Under the pieces are notes generated by a model. The model was not told where the DNA came from and did not search any database. It was given only the letters and a program-made list of their open reading frames with translations. A DNA stretch of 64,000 bases from Agrocybe praecox (lineage: Eukaryota > Basidiomycota > Agaricomycetes > Agaricales > Agrocybaceae), in NCBI GenBank assembly GCA_964017145.1, contig OZ024844.1:310001-374000 (forward strand), written 5' to 3'. Each line of letters starts with the position of its first letter. Position 1 is the stretch's first letter. This document shows, piece after piece, positions 1 to 10,883 of the stretch. A program made the translations under genes and the position numbers.

Positions 1-1
1 C

Positions 2-97
2 CGCAATGGATCAGCTGTGCGCAAGCACGACGGAAAGAATACGACAGCCTGGGAGATCGTCAAAGTTTTGTTGGACAAGCAAATCGAAAAACCATAA
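2..97 (+). CDS. 3' end of an unidentified gene (partial)
   Basis: An open frame runs from the window edge to a TAA at 95-97 and encodes about 31 residues ending in DKQIEKP. The rest of the gene lies outside the window. The frame is short and I do not recognise it. It is listed because it is open from the first full codon, has coding-like composition and is followed by an AT-rich 3' flank typical of a gene end. Confidence 0.35.
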   Translation, partial: RNGSAVRKHDGKNTTAWEIVKVLLDKQIEKP

Positions 98-410
98 GCA
101 GATGGGTCCTTCGTTTTGTCTCCGATATTTATCGTTCACTGTAATTTACTCTTAAGTTATGGAATATATATAATATCACTCGTGTACTTGCCATCGAGCC
201 AGTTGTCAGCCAATTCGAGGCTAGTGCCTGTTTTTGGACCATCGTCATTCCATCAGAATTGCCCCTATCGGATTCGGCAATAATTCGGGAAACATGACGC
301 GGTGAGCGAATCGAGCAAAGCCAAGTACAAATTGCGTATTACACCTCTTTATCAGATCCATCAACCTTCAGCATCGTCCAGCTTCATCATTGAAGAAAAA
401 CCAACTCACC

Positions 411-1118
411 ATGTCAGAATCATTCATACCCAAACTCAGGCTTCACCATGGTTCATCTGCGATGGCGATTTCGCAAGCTGAACCGGACAGTAACATAGCC
501 AAGAAGCTCACTTACGATCCCATAACCATCCATGCTCCTCCTAAAACCGATTTGTGGAGGAAACCTCCCAATACCGACATCGACAATGTGCCCATCTACC
601 TCATTTCCACCCCCATCGACCTTCATAGATTCCACACTGCTCGCGTCACCGTCAGCGCAGATTGGAGCACCCAATACGATCAAGGTGGACTCGCCTTGTT
701 TATCCCTGATGAGGATATCAAGAAATGGGTCAAAACCGGCATAGAATTTGTCTGGGGAAAGCCATTCGTCGGCACCGTCGCAACGAGCAGATGGAGCGAT
801 TGGTCTCTCGTTCCTTTACCCGAAAGCGCCAACGGCAAAGTTACCATCCAGGTCGAGAGAGAAGTCAAAGGCGAAGAAAGAGTAGAAAGTCTATGGATTT
901 ACATCGTCAACGAAGAAACCGGAGAAAAGATGGGAATTAGAGAAATTACCTGGTGGTTTAGGCACGACGTTCTTGGTGGCGAGGAAGTCGAAGGCGAGAA
1001 ACCAAGGAACTTGCTCATAGGTGTCTATGGCGCCCGACCTACTGTTCCCGAAGGAACTGGACAAGAAACGCTGGACGTCAAGCTCGAAGGATTTGAGGTC
1101 ACATTATTTGACGATTGA
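411..1118 (+). CDS. DUF1349 family protein (concanavalin A-like fold)
   Basis: A single-exon gene of 235 aa. The ATG at 411 (context CTCACC-ATG) is the first real ATG; the open frame extends a few codons upstream but only from a TTG. The protein has the features of the DUF1349 family, also called 'regulation of enolase protein 1-like': a DLWRKPP segment near the N-terminus, then WSTQYDQGGLALF, then a TSRWSDWSL motif and a C-terminal strand ending in LEGFEVTLF. Members are about 200 aa beta-sandwich proteins related to glycan-binding folds, with no clear catalytic role. No signal peptide is visible, so it is probably cytosolic. Function in this organism is unknown. Confidence 0.85.
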   Translation: MSESFIPKLRLHHGSSAMAISQAEPDSNIAKKLTYDPITIHAPPKTDLWRKPPNTDIDNVPIYLISTPIDLHRFHTARVTVSADWSTQYDQGGLALFIPDEDIKKWVKTGIEFVWGKPFVGTVATSRWSDWSLVPLPESANGKVTIQVEREVKGEERVESLWIYIVNEETGEKMGIREITWWFRHDVLGGEEVEGEKPRNLLIGVYGARPTVPEGTGQETLDVKLEGFEVTLFDD

Positions 1119-1976
1119 AGAGGGGTTTTTCCGATGGATTCACGATAAACTATTCCATCGTGCGGTTGAGCATCTACTTGTATTTTCTTCCTGGTTGATT
1201 TCTGCTTAATTGATCCAGTTGCTTGAAACTGAAAACAAACGAAAAAGACAAATGAAAAAGCCGCAGGGCGCTATGCAAGTTGCCGTTGCCGGCAACTGTC
1301 AGATCTATCTCCGACAGTAAGATTAGGACTCCGGCAACTCTCTAGACTCTCAGAGTCAGAGTGAGTTTGCTTTTGAAATCAGCACCTGTAGACCTTTGAC
1401 TCACGATACGGAATGGCCATGATTCTGGCGTAAATTTTTTCCCGAACATCTCAATTTATATCATACTATGATTCTATGGCCGTAATCCGATCACAATGTT
1501 CGATCTATGCATACCTCAAGTAAACATCGTGGTATCCGGTACCTAGTCTGTTATACGGTTATAATGGACGGCGCATCTTCTAATAACAGTCACTCGTACC
1601 CTCTTGAGAGTGTTTTTCAGAGAAATGCATTACGAAGATCTTGAGGTCCCAACTGCACTCTCGACAGATGATATCCAGAGGCCTGATCCAATCCGGACAA
1701 AAATCACGCCAGATGGCGAAATTTCATCCGGACAAAACCCTCATTTTCTAGATCAAGCCTCCCCTACCATTATCAGGGGTCCTATGAAAGTCCTCCTGCA
1801 CGTGAAAAGTTGATGCCATCATTCTTAGTAATACACGCGTTCAGTTCGCCTTTCGATTTGGATTGTTCTTTCGTCTGTTGCACCCTCAGCCTCTTCCTCC
1901 ATGACTATTTTTCCCGCTATTTGAATTCCTGCAAATCTAGAGAAAATCGACTACTACTTGAAACCACTTATCGAGC
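1119..1976. other. Intergenic, no gene supported
   Basis: This stretch holds only short frames without family features. One open frame at about 1604-1813 has no recognisable motif and no paralogue in the window. The right end merges into a decayed GTPase fragment. Confidence 0.5.
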
Positions 1977-2390
1977 ATGTCGTCATTGCCATTATTTTTT
2001 TCACTACATACCGCCTGGGACATACTTTCAAAGCGCGAAGTAGGAGAAGAACGTGAACACGAACTCAAGGGCTCCTGGAATGAAATGCTTGACCTTGAAG
2101 CCACCACAGCACGTTTTAAAAACAGCTGGGATGCTGCTTGGAAAATCGTTGACACGCTCCTTGCTCAAGAAGAACGGGTGGATCTGAGCTTGGGCTTGAG
2201 GGAGACGGCTGCTGGACAAGCGCTCTATATCGGGCTGGAAAGCCTCTTATTGAGCCAGCAAAACGATACTGTCAGGAAACTCCCCGAACAAATTTAGGTG
2301 GACAGCGACCCTGCGAGAAAGAAGGCCATTCTAGAGGAGTACCTCGAGATCCGCACGATCTTGAAAAGACCATGGCAGAATGCACGGTAC
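1977..2390 (+). pseudogene. Relic C-terminal fragment of an AIG1-like GTPase
   Basis: The frame from 1977 resembles the last exon of the HRITD-class GTPases that fill the right half of the window. It shows FSLHTAWDIL where intact copies have LVTTMWDxL, then VGEEREHELKGSWNEML, RFKNSWDAAWKIVDTLL and the helical LRETAAGQALYIGLESLL signature. The closest copy by eye is the gene at 56461-57604. An in-frame TAG at 2295-2297 is followed by continuing similarity (ARKKAILEEYLEIRTIL). No P-loop exon or DTPGF exon was found upstream. It is therefore a decayed remnant about 28 kb from the main cluster. Confidence 0.7.
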
Positions 2391-3097
2391 GGAAATGTAT
2401 GTGTTGTACAGCAACGAAATACAAACCGTTTACCATGCCAATGTCACTTGTACTTTCTGGCTTTAAAAATTGCAGGACTCAACGATCACGAAGTTCAAAG
2501 GGTAAATTTATACCTCAACATCTACTACCCTCTTACAGCGGCAAAATGATGTACATGTATCCAAGTGCTGTATATCATATTTTTTGTTGTCATAAAACGT
2601 CATAAGATCTATAGAGATACTAGTACATGTATGTGTGTACTGGTACATTTTTGTGTCATTAGGAAAAGAAAGAAAAAAGAAGACCCATCCAGTCCCCAAG
2701 TCCGTGCGTGATGAGGGCAATCAAGTATGAGTCCATAGAAACATAAATACAACCACCAGAGAGCAAAAAAATCGTGAACAACCCAAATCCCAATTCCGAT
2801 AACAAAAAAACAATTGAAATGATCGACGAAAATGAGAAGAGACAAGATGGTGATGATGATGATTGTCACGATGTGAATGGAAAAGAAAGAAAAATGCATT
2901 AGCTCCAGGGGTTTGTAGAGTGCGAGAATACTTCTGTGAATTAGATTTCCAATGAAAGCCCTACAATGGTGATGGTGGTGATGGTGGAGGGTGATACTGA
3001 CGACAACGATGATCATAGCACGAATATATAAGGCATGGCATGAAGAGAGAATGAGAGACAACGTCGATGGAAGTAATGACATTGAAGACAGGGTAAT
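2391..3097. other. Intergenic or 3' flank of eIF2A, with low-complexity tracts
   Basis: AT-rich sequence with imperfect ATG/CAT trinucleotide tracts near 2850 and 2970. These create a histidine-rich open frame on the minus strand that is not a credible gene. Part is probably the 3' UTR of eIF2A. Confidence 0.5.
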
Positions 3098-5516
3098 TTA
3101 AGCACCCAGAGCAGTGAGCTCTTTACGGATTTCGGCCTCGCCGTCCATCTTCCTGAGCTGCGTTGCCTCCAATCGCTCGCCTCGTTTAGCCTTTTCTTTC
3201 AGCTCCTCAATAGCCTTCAACTTCTTGTTGAGATTCCTAACTTTCTTCGCAATAGGGTCCAAAGCACTGTCCGCGCCAGGCGTGACAGGTGTTTCCTCAG
3301 CGGCAGCAGGCGGGTGGACAACGACAGGCGGTGGCAAGTTAACGATCCCACCAGCGCCATTGACCCGCTTTTCATTGTTATTCCTGTTGCCGTTATTTCC
3401 TCGTCCCTCTTGTCTCTGCCCTTGGTGTCCGTTACCCCGGCCTCCTTGTTGCTGGCCATACTGACCGTTGCCAGCAGCAGATTGGTCGAAAGACTGCCTT
3501 CCTTCGGCACCGTCTTCCTCTCCAGTACCAGGTGTCGTTGGGCCTCCCTCCTTCTTGCCCTTTCTTTTCCTGTTACCCTTCTGTTGCTGGTTGTCACCGG
3601 ACCCAGGATTCTGGGTAGGGGGAGCACCAGGAACATTCCTCCGGCCGCCATTCTGATTCTGGTAGTAGCCATTGGGATGTCCGTTACCATTTTGCTGACC
3701 ATACCCTGGAGCACCAGGGACTGGGCTCCTGTTGAACCTAGGTGGGGTAGCACTGCCGCTTCCAGTGCCGTTCATCATAGGTCCACCCTCATCCTCACGT
3801 TTGAAGATGGAAGGTGTGGCAAGACCGCGCGCACCGGGTGGGCGGTATGCTCCTGCAGGCTTCGTAGGCACCGGTTTTGCGATAGCCGCCAGGGCTTTCA
3901 CACTCTCACTGGGAGCTGGGGAAGGAGGAACGGTATGACCAAATGGCTGAACGTTCTCCACGGGCGTAGGTCTCCATTGAGCAGCATACAACTCCTCTGT
4001 CAATTGAACATGAACAAGAGGGCCCGAGCAGTGCCAGATCTTAATTCCGTTGTCAACACGTAGACGGGGAGAAAGTATAGCAGTCAAGAGGAATCGACCG
4101 TCTGGCGACCACTCGCAATGAGAGGTGCCAGGAGCATCAATTACGCAAACCTTGGCAAAGGTACGGCGGTCAATGATTTCAATCCTTCCTGCAAGGTTAC
4201 CAAAGCCAGCAATCGCCATGAGGCGACCCTGAGGGTTGAAAGAGATAAAGTTCTGGGGGGATGCACCGAAGTCATGGAGAGTTCGGACTCGTTGATCGAA
4301 GAGCATAGCCTTCGCAGGCATGTCTAACAAGAGAAAACAATTAAAATTGCGATGATGAAAAATCGTGTTGTACTCACATCCATAAACGACACCAAATTCT
4401 TTCGAGTTCGGGCTCCAGGAGAAGTCGTGGATGGGACCCTCCTTATCCAGCGTAACCCTGCAATCGAAGTTGCCCGCAGCGCTCAGGAGATACATGCCAG
4501 TTTCACCATAGTAACTCTTGTTCGAGTTATCGACCTCCGTCTGGGTCAAGAGCAACACCTGAGTTCCAAGAGTATTCCATTTGATTTGGCCGCGATCAGC
4601 CTTGAAGAAGGTCTTTTGGCAAGTCGGGGGACTTGAAAGAGCACCAAGGCTGTAGATCTTTATGCTAGCGGGCGCTCCCTTTTTCTCGGCTACGAACACT
4701 GCGATGGAGGGATTCAATCCAGGACTCAAAGTAACAGAGGTCGCTCCTTCCACTTTGAGCTTGTCGATGATTCCCTTGGACCATTCAGAGGGGCGGAAGA
4801 CTTGAATTTCGGATGACACAAGACGAATTGCGTGGGATTCGGAAATGGTGTATTGAAGATCCCACCCTTCTTGAGATTTTTGAGTGAATGAGATCAACTC
4901 CTCCCCAGTAGACACGGAGAACACGCGAAGGTTCTTGTGTTGAGTCCCGTCTTCGAGTTTGACTATAAAGATGATTAACGACGCGTAATAATTGACCACG
5001 GTGGCATGACATGCCTGGCCTCTCCCATGTGGAAATATAAGTTCCACGAGGAGAGAAACTGATGTCGACGACGTTGGGAACTGGGAGATCTTGAAGGAGC
5101 TGGGCACCCTCTGCCTGGAAGATACGGACTCTAAAAAGATAATCAGTAAGTAATCGGCAGGAATCCGATTTTGACACGAGGACTCGCCCAGTAGGCAGAA
5201 CATATGCATAGAGTCGTCCGTCGGTGCTGTAAGCTTGCGCTCGAGCTGGCACATCAGGCCCAACAAACCCGGCGACCGGGGTGTAATCCGGCGTTCCATT
5301 GACAAGACCGAGAGATTTTTGGGCACGGACTAGAAAACAAAGCAGTTTAGTCAGTATAAGTCTTCTAAAAGTCGTAACCCGCGCGGTAATATATCTGTCC
5401 AGCATCTAAACTGACTCCTCCGGATGGTAGTGGCATCCATATTACCCCTCCGCACGTGTCATGAAGGAAAAAGTTGGTGACTGACATGCGTATTGCTGAG
5501 AGATCTGCGAGGCCAT
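3098..5516 (-). CDS. EIF2A: Eukaryotic translation initiation factor 2A (eIF2A)
   Basis: Five exons on the minus strand: 5486-5516, 5188-5329, 5015-5130, 4378-4962 and 3098-4323, giving 699 aa with consistent phases. The N-terminus MASQISQQYAFRAQKSLGL leads into a WD-like beta-propeller (FSPRGTYISTWERP, EDGTQHKNLRVFS, HDFSWSPNSKEFGVVYG, FNPQGRLMAIAGFGNLAG, HCEWSPDGRFLLTA). A low-complexity Gly/Asn/Gln region follows, and the C-terminus is a basic helical tail ending in KELTALGA. This order matches fungal eIF2A, which can deliver initiator tRNA to the ribosome independently of eIF2 and has mRNA-binding tails. Two introns (5131-5187 and 4963-5014) start with GC instead of GT, each inside an otherwise good donor (GCGAGT, GCATGT). 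Only the GC sites restore the conserved reading frame. Confidence 0.93.
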
Positions 5517-6874
5517 TTTGATTTACAGAAGACTAGACTCTTTGAAGAAAGCAAATTAATGCTTCGAGGAGGAAGAAAACAAGAAGAGGGAAAAGGAGGA
5601 GGAAGATGTAAAGGAACGTTACAATGACTTCAAATTTTTGTATTCTGTTACATTGACCTTGTTTGGACTTTTCTGATTTAGGGCAGGCTCACATCCCTTG
5701 TCGCTTTCTTTTATTCCTGCTTGGTCTTGTTTTTCGGGCTACAAAGTTTCTGCATGGCAGCTTCTGTTTTATTTCTTGGCTAAAGGCAACCAAACTGCGA
5801 AAAAAGATACTAGAAAAAGAACAATACCGAAATGTGATTTGGCTGGCCGTTGTATCTGGGATATGTGACACGGCGGACAAATGCTTGTCAAGTCCGATTC
5901 AGGCGGAGTCTGTCAAGTTATCTGTCACTTCGTTGTCAAATTGATGGCCGAGTAAAGCCGTCAATTCCTGGTTTGCCTGCCCAGTGCCGAATATCAAAGC
6001 TGAACCTTTCTGCCAAACAGGTACAGAATATGTACACTCAAGCGACTGTCAAGAATACAGACACACAGAAACCAGTTTAAAGGAATAAATATATTTTAGT
6101 GGGTACCTCAATGTGAGGTACAGTTTGGGTACAGTGATACACAGGGTCATCAAATTGAAGAAGCAAAAAAATAAAATTATACACAATAAACTCAAAGTAA
6201 ACCAAAAAAAATTCAGTCTGCACAGACCAAGAGAGACCACTTCTCTATTTTGGTTAAAAAGAAAGCGCAACAGGCATGTAGTGAATTATAATGATGATGA
6301 GCGCACACATAAACACTTAACTATTACTTAACAGCCCTTTTCTGTAGTTCTTTATTCTTTCGCCTTTCCGGGGGTGGCTCAAATATCCTCCTATATTGTT
6401 TTCTGAGTTAAAAAGAGTCCTTCAGCGCAGTACAACTAGTGACAAGAGATAAAGAAGAAAAAGAGGGTAGTAGGAGTCAATTAGAAGTGCAAGTGCGTAA
6501 TGCCAGTTCTGGCGGTAAGTGTCGAACCCTTGTTCGAATTTCACAGTAAAACAATGGAACCATATCTTCCTACGGCGTAAAGAGTCGGAAAACAGGTGGT
6601 TGGGTATGGTAAACACGAAATCACGAAATCAATTGGATAGTCAACATTCAACGATAAAAACAGGCTGGATGCCGGCCTGGAAATAGCTGCTGGTCGGACC
6701 GGCTTGGCAAGCCGAGCACTTGACAAATCACTTGACACCTGACTTGACAGGCTCCGCCCAAATCGGACTTGACAAGCAAATGTCCGCCGTGTGATAACTT
6801 GAAAAAGGCTATAAAGTCAGCGGAAATGATAGAAAAAGGAGAACTCAAACCTCCTCTCTTCTGGGTACTGGACT
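5517..6874. other. Gene-free stretch containing an inverted-repeat element
   Basis: No gene is supported. Most of it is occupied by the inverted-repeat element listed separately. The left end is the promoter region of eIF2A and the right end is the likely promoter of the gene starting at 6875. Confidence 0.5.
5868..6792. mobile_element. MITE-like element with about 120-bp imperfect terminal inverted repeats
   Basis: The left end reads ACACGGCGGACAAATGCTTG on the plus strand. The right end, read on the minus strand from 6792, reads ACACGGCGGACATTTGCTTG. Both continue inward with matching blocks (TCAAGTCCGAT, GGCGGAG, TGTCAAGT) for roughly 100-125 bp. The interior is AT-rich, has no transposase-like frame, and contains an 8-bp hairpin GTACCTCA/TGAGGTAC at 6103-6121. 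A non-autonomous DNA transposon is the simplest reading. I could not identify clear target-site duplications, and the superfamily is unknown. Confidence 0.6.
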
Positions 6875-7758
6875 ATGTCTTATCCTCAGGGGATCTACTC
6901 TCCCCCCTATCAATACACTGTTCTTCAGGATCCTCTTAATGTGGTGGAAGCTATAAATCAATCTGCTGGTGATGCAAGCTCATTCAAGGTATTTATTCCA
7001 TATTTGTCAAATAAAACATATTCCTAAACGTTAAATAGCCATGTCCTGGGGGTTGCATTAGAGGAAGCCGGTAGACTCAAAGCAAACGAACGATATCAGC
7101 TTTCCGCAGATCCGATTCCAACCGCTCAGAGTATCCTGGATGGCAGTTATGAACGTGCGACTATGAGCCGTAAAGATGTCGTATTTTACCTTCCTCGGAA
7201 AGATATATACACTGCAGAGCCTTCTCTCACTATTGTGTTCTCTACAAAATGGAAACTTGGACCTTGCGTCAAAGACTTGTTGACGAAACGCGTTAAAGTC
7301 GACAGAGCGTCTGAGCCAGCTTTCGAAGGCACCAATTGGAATCGTATCAGGCTACTTGTTGATGTTCGTACTCGATTGTATCACTTGTTACGTTCTTCTA
7401 TTATCTTATAACATGTTTGTCTCCTCAGTGGCCCGGGGTCAATGAACGTGCCATTAATTTGCAATGCGGTGCGGGATCAGGTTTCTTCACCTACGGAGAG
7501 GTTGCGCATATGTAGAGTGATACAGCAAATCAATTCACTCATGGTCGATTGCAGGTCAGGCATGATTCAACAAGTGAGTTTCCATCGCCTATTTTCTGAC
7601 TGTGACAAAAAAAAAACAACAACTTTGTATTTCAGTCTATCGATGAGACTACGCAGCAATGGAATATCAAGCCGGTTCCTCCTCGTAACTTACGCCTCAT
7701 TGGGATCAATTATTATCGTCGGGTTTGGGTACCTGTCCTTGCCATTGACTCGGATTAA
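6875..7758 (+). CDS. Hypothetical protein, 212 aa, five exons
   Basis: Exons 6875-6988, 7064-7363, 7429-7511, 7555-7573 and 7636-7758 join in phase. The protein starts MSYPQGIYSPPYQYTVLQ and continues through KEAGRLKANERYQLSADP, KWKLGPCVKDLLTKRV, LLVDWPGVNERAINLQCG and FFTYGEVAHM to NYYRRVWVPVLAIDSD. It has no signal peptide, membrane segment or motif that I recognise. The first acceptor (after CATTAGAG) and the 43-nt fourth intron are the least certain choices; an alternative acceptor for intron 1 leads to an early stop. Likely a fungal-specific protein of unknown role. Confidence 0.6.
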
Positions 7759-8182
7759 TCATCGTAATTTCGTGCCTCCTTAATGATACTTGGTGTTTTG
7801 TCGTCATACATATCGGATCATTTTCCTTGTTTTATCATTGCACCGCTTGCGACTGTAATTAGATGAGACGATCATTTTCGAATTCTTCAACACAGAAGTC
7901 CGAGTCATTAGATGCTAGCTACGGTAGCCAGAGACAAACTCAAAATAGCCATCGCCACGTTGTCGTTTCAACCCTTGTAGAATTCTCTGTCCGATGACCC
8001 AGGTTGCACCAACCATCTATCCGCAATGCACCGTCGTTGGGCGCTGTCTACTTACAGAGTCAGAGGCAGTGTCTCTAGATAAGCGCACATACGACGATGC
8101 GGATACAAAAAGCCTGGTATCATGTCCCTTAGTAAACTTATTGTCTTGATACTCAAATCGCCTTCTTCTCCAACATACTAAC
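7759..8182. other. Intergenic, no gene supported
   Basis: No credible coding exon. A branch-point-like TACTAAC followed by CCCACAG at about 8176-8202 leaves open an extra 5' exon for the acetyltransferase gene that follows. Confidence 0.4.
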
Positions 8183-9179
8183 ATGCTATTATCGAACCCA
8201 CAGTCTACGAGCTTTACAACGAACGTTCTATCCACGTTATCGTTCTTATCGACCATCGCCCTTGAGAACATCTTCAGCTTCTTCAAGCATGATAAGATTG
8301 TGGCCCCAGAGAACGCTATCTTTCGCGTCCGATTATTCGAACCAAGTGACAATGAAGCAGTACGACATCTGTTCCATACGGCGTTTGCTACGCAAGGTAC
8401 GCATACAGCGATCTCAAAAAGCAGCTTTAAAAAGCAGATTATAATACCAAGGCGTTTATTTTTGTTTCCCTTTGCACAGAAGGGTCGCTCCTCCGGACAA
8501 CGATTCACGCTGAATTGACTGGAGGCATGACATCGCTTTTTTACATCATTGGATTTCTGGGTTTCACTCTCTTCATGCCCAATGATGCATATCATCCCGT
8601 CCAAGGAACTATCATGATAATGATTTGCCTTGTTCTCATTTTTCGAAGCTTGCACAAAATCTTCATGGCGTATAGATTCTTCATCAATCAGGGATTGACC
8701 GGGGACCTTTTGGACGTCGGAAAATACTACTCATGCAACAACGCATATTGGGTCGCGGAGATGATCACTAAAGAAGGTCAGGCGACGGTCGTTGGTGGTA
8801 TTGGTATCGGTATGGGTTCCTTTCCTATTAGATAAATGGTCACGGTGCCCGCTGACCGTTCTTCCATTTCCCGTTTTCTATAGAGGCAAACGTCGATCCT
8901 ATCACTGGATCAGTAAAGTCCGCAGGACTTCGTCGTATGATGGTTTCTCCGATTTGTCGCAGACGCGGGGTGGCAAGTCGGCTAATAGAGGTATCACTGG
9001 AACATGGGAAGAAACACGGCATTCAGTCAATCGTTCTGTCGACTTCATCATTCCAGGAGAGCGCGATTCAGCTATATCAAAAGTACGGATTTGTCATGAA
9101 AGAGAAATGGGCGTTTAAACAAGGTATCTGGGTGGCTACAATGGAGCTTGACTTGTCTTATAGTATCAGTAAAAACTAG
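8183..9179 (+). CDS. Membrane-anchored GNAT N-acetyltransferase, array copy 1
   Basis: Exons 8183-8396, 8480-8809 and 8884-9179 join in frame to about 279 aa. The first exon holds the VRLFEPSDNEAVRHLF strand-helix that opens the GNAT fold. The middle exon has hydrophobic segments (SLFYIIGFLGFTLFM, GTIMIMICLVLIFRSL) and then the YWVAEMI...VVGGIGI core strand. The last exon has the acetyl-CoA-binding motif A, CRRRGVASRLIEVSLEHGKK, and the STSSFQESAIQLYQKYGF motif B. The layout resembles NAT8-like enzymes with a membrane hairpin. Substrate is unknown. Start codon is tentative, because an upstream exon is possible. Both introns are phase 1, as in the three neighbouring copies. Confidence 0.82.
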
Positions 9180-9837
9180 AACATCCTTCAGATGGACTTT
9201 TTCGTAGTTTAGTTCGCAGCTAATACCTTAACTTATACAATCATATTAATATTATGTATCTCTTTAATAACTTTAGCTTTCTGTCGATATATACCGGCCT
9301 CGTTTTCTTTTCATGCGAGCAATTGAGAGGTAAGTATGACGGTCCGGCCGAGCACTTCCTCAGAACAAACAAAATAAAATCGTTTCACAGCTCTGTAAGC
9401 TATACTATGGCCCTATCGGATGTACAATGTGCTCTAGCTAGGATGACGAAGCGAGCCTTCCGCCGCCGTCCGGCGGCAGACCTTTACATAGTTGACGTTC
9501 TAACATTGAGCAGCATTGAGCACCGAGCCTTAAGTACTTAAGTACTAGTTGGGCCCCTGAACGGAACCAAATCTACTAACGGATCACAAACGTGGCCTGT
9601 ACACAATCCGATCAATCTTGGCTGCAGGTCAGGTGCCTTTGCAAGTTTGAAACGCCCGACTTACTCGCATAAACTTCTTTACGCCTTACCGTAGCTGGCC
9701 GTATTGCTTACTGGAGTCTCGAAGTGATTCGAGGATTACGAAGCGATGAGGAAGCTCAATGTGACCTGATACCCTGAACTCATTGTTAGTAGCCGGCACA
9801 TCCACTACAACTTCTCACCAATCCTTACCTCGACGAA
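9180..9837. other. Intergenic between acetyltransferase copies 1 and 2
   Basis: No gene seen. It contains a perfect 14-bp palindrome CTTAAGTACTTAAG at 9529-9542 with no obvious function. Confidence 0.45.
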
Positions 9838-10733
9838 ATGGTGGACCTTCAGCAAAACCGCGAAGAAATTTGTGTCCGTCTATTCCAACCATCCGACTCA
9901 GAAAGTATATTGGGCTTATATCAGGCCTCGATGGTCAAAGAATGTGAGTCCAAACGCAAGTCTTCATATGCAACCCACTCTGAAGGCTTGTTCTCATAGA
10001 TGACTCGCCATTTTCTAGGGCGATGCGTGCACAATTAGTTGCGCCTTTGTCATTAGCCTCCTATGCGACTATTGGTCTCGGGCTATCTATTAAGCTGACG
10101 TTTAAAAACAACCATCTGCGGAAATATGGATCAATCATATCAGCCGCAGGTGCTATCGGCTTTCTGCTGTACCGACTCTTGATCAACCTTGGATTGAAAA
10201 GAGTAGTCCGCCAACAATTCGAGGGGGACCTTGCCGATATATCCAAGCACTACGGACTAGCTGGACCATCAGCAGGCAGCAAGATGGAAGGTATAGGAGC
10301 ATCGAGTCGGGAAAGAAGTGCGTTTTGGGTTGCTGAGTGTCATCTGAAAGGCAGAAAACCCACAGTTATTGGATGTGTTGGTCTCGGTGAGCTACTTCTT
10401 CCCCAATGAGCCCACTAACATGAGTTGTTTACTTTACCAAAAGATGACAGCACCGACCCAGACCCAGAGAAAGCTGAACTTCGACGAATGATTGTCGCGT
10501 GGAGCTTTAGAAGAAGGGGCGTGGCTCTGAGACTCCTAACATCTCTTATTGAGCATGCTCGGCTACATAATATCAAAACCGTATTTTTCAACACATCATC
10601 CTACCAGACAGAAGCGATGAAGATGTACCAGTACTATGGTTGGAAACCACAGCATAGGGAAGACGTTTCTGTTCTTTTCCAACCGATTTACATGCAACAT
10701 TTCCTCCTTCATGTAGACGAGTGGCGTTTCTAA
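9838..10733 (+). CDS. Membrane-anchored GNAT N-acetyltransferase, array copy 2
   Basis: Exons 9838-9943, 10000-10386 and 10444-10733 give 260 aa. MVDLQQNREEICVRLFQPSD starts directly at the GNAT fold, so the ATG is well placed. Two hydrophobic segments follow (LVAPLSLASYATIGLGLSI and SAAGAIGFLLYRLLINLGL). The core is FWVAECHLKG...VIGCVGL, then FRRRGVALRLLTSLIEHAR for acetyl-CoA binding and NTSSYQTEAMKMYQYYGW. Intron positions and phases match copies 1, 3 and 4, which shows tandem duplication from one ancestor. The reading frame is intact. Substrate unknown. Confidence 0.87.
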
Positions 10734-10883
10734 ACTACGCGGAGATAAAACTCTCGATTTCCACGCTTTCGTAAGAGCTGGCGGATTGGCAGCCTGCTTG
10801 AGACTTATCAAGGATACTTAATGTGAGTTCCCGAACTTAAGAACCATAACACCCCCCCTTCGTGCTAGAGGGAGAAGAGATAC

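Noticed and set aside
1604..1813. Short open frame upstream of the GTPase relic
   Set aside because: I looked for a P-loop or DTPG motif to extend the relic but found none.
2609..3082. Minus-strand open frame of 157 codons rich in His and Ile
   Set aside because: It is created by CAT/ATG simple-sequence tracts in the 3' flank of eIF2A and shows no domain or splice support.
3314..4063. Long plus-strand open frame opposite eIF2A
   Set aside because: Antisense to well-supported eIF2A exons; composition mirrors the Gly/Asn-rich coding strand and no motif is present.
8017..8655. Minus-strand open frame of 212 codons
   Set aside because: Overlaps the first exons and intron of GNAT copy 1 in antisense and has no recognisable features.
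9529..9542. Perfect palindrome CTTAAGTACTTAAG
   Set aside because: Too short and isolated to assign a function; not near a promoter with other evidence.
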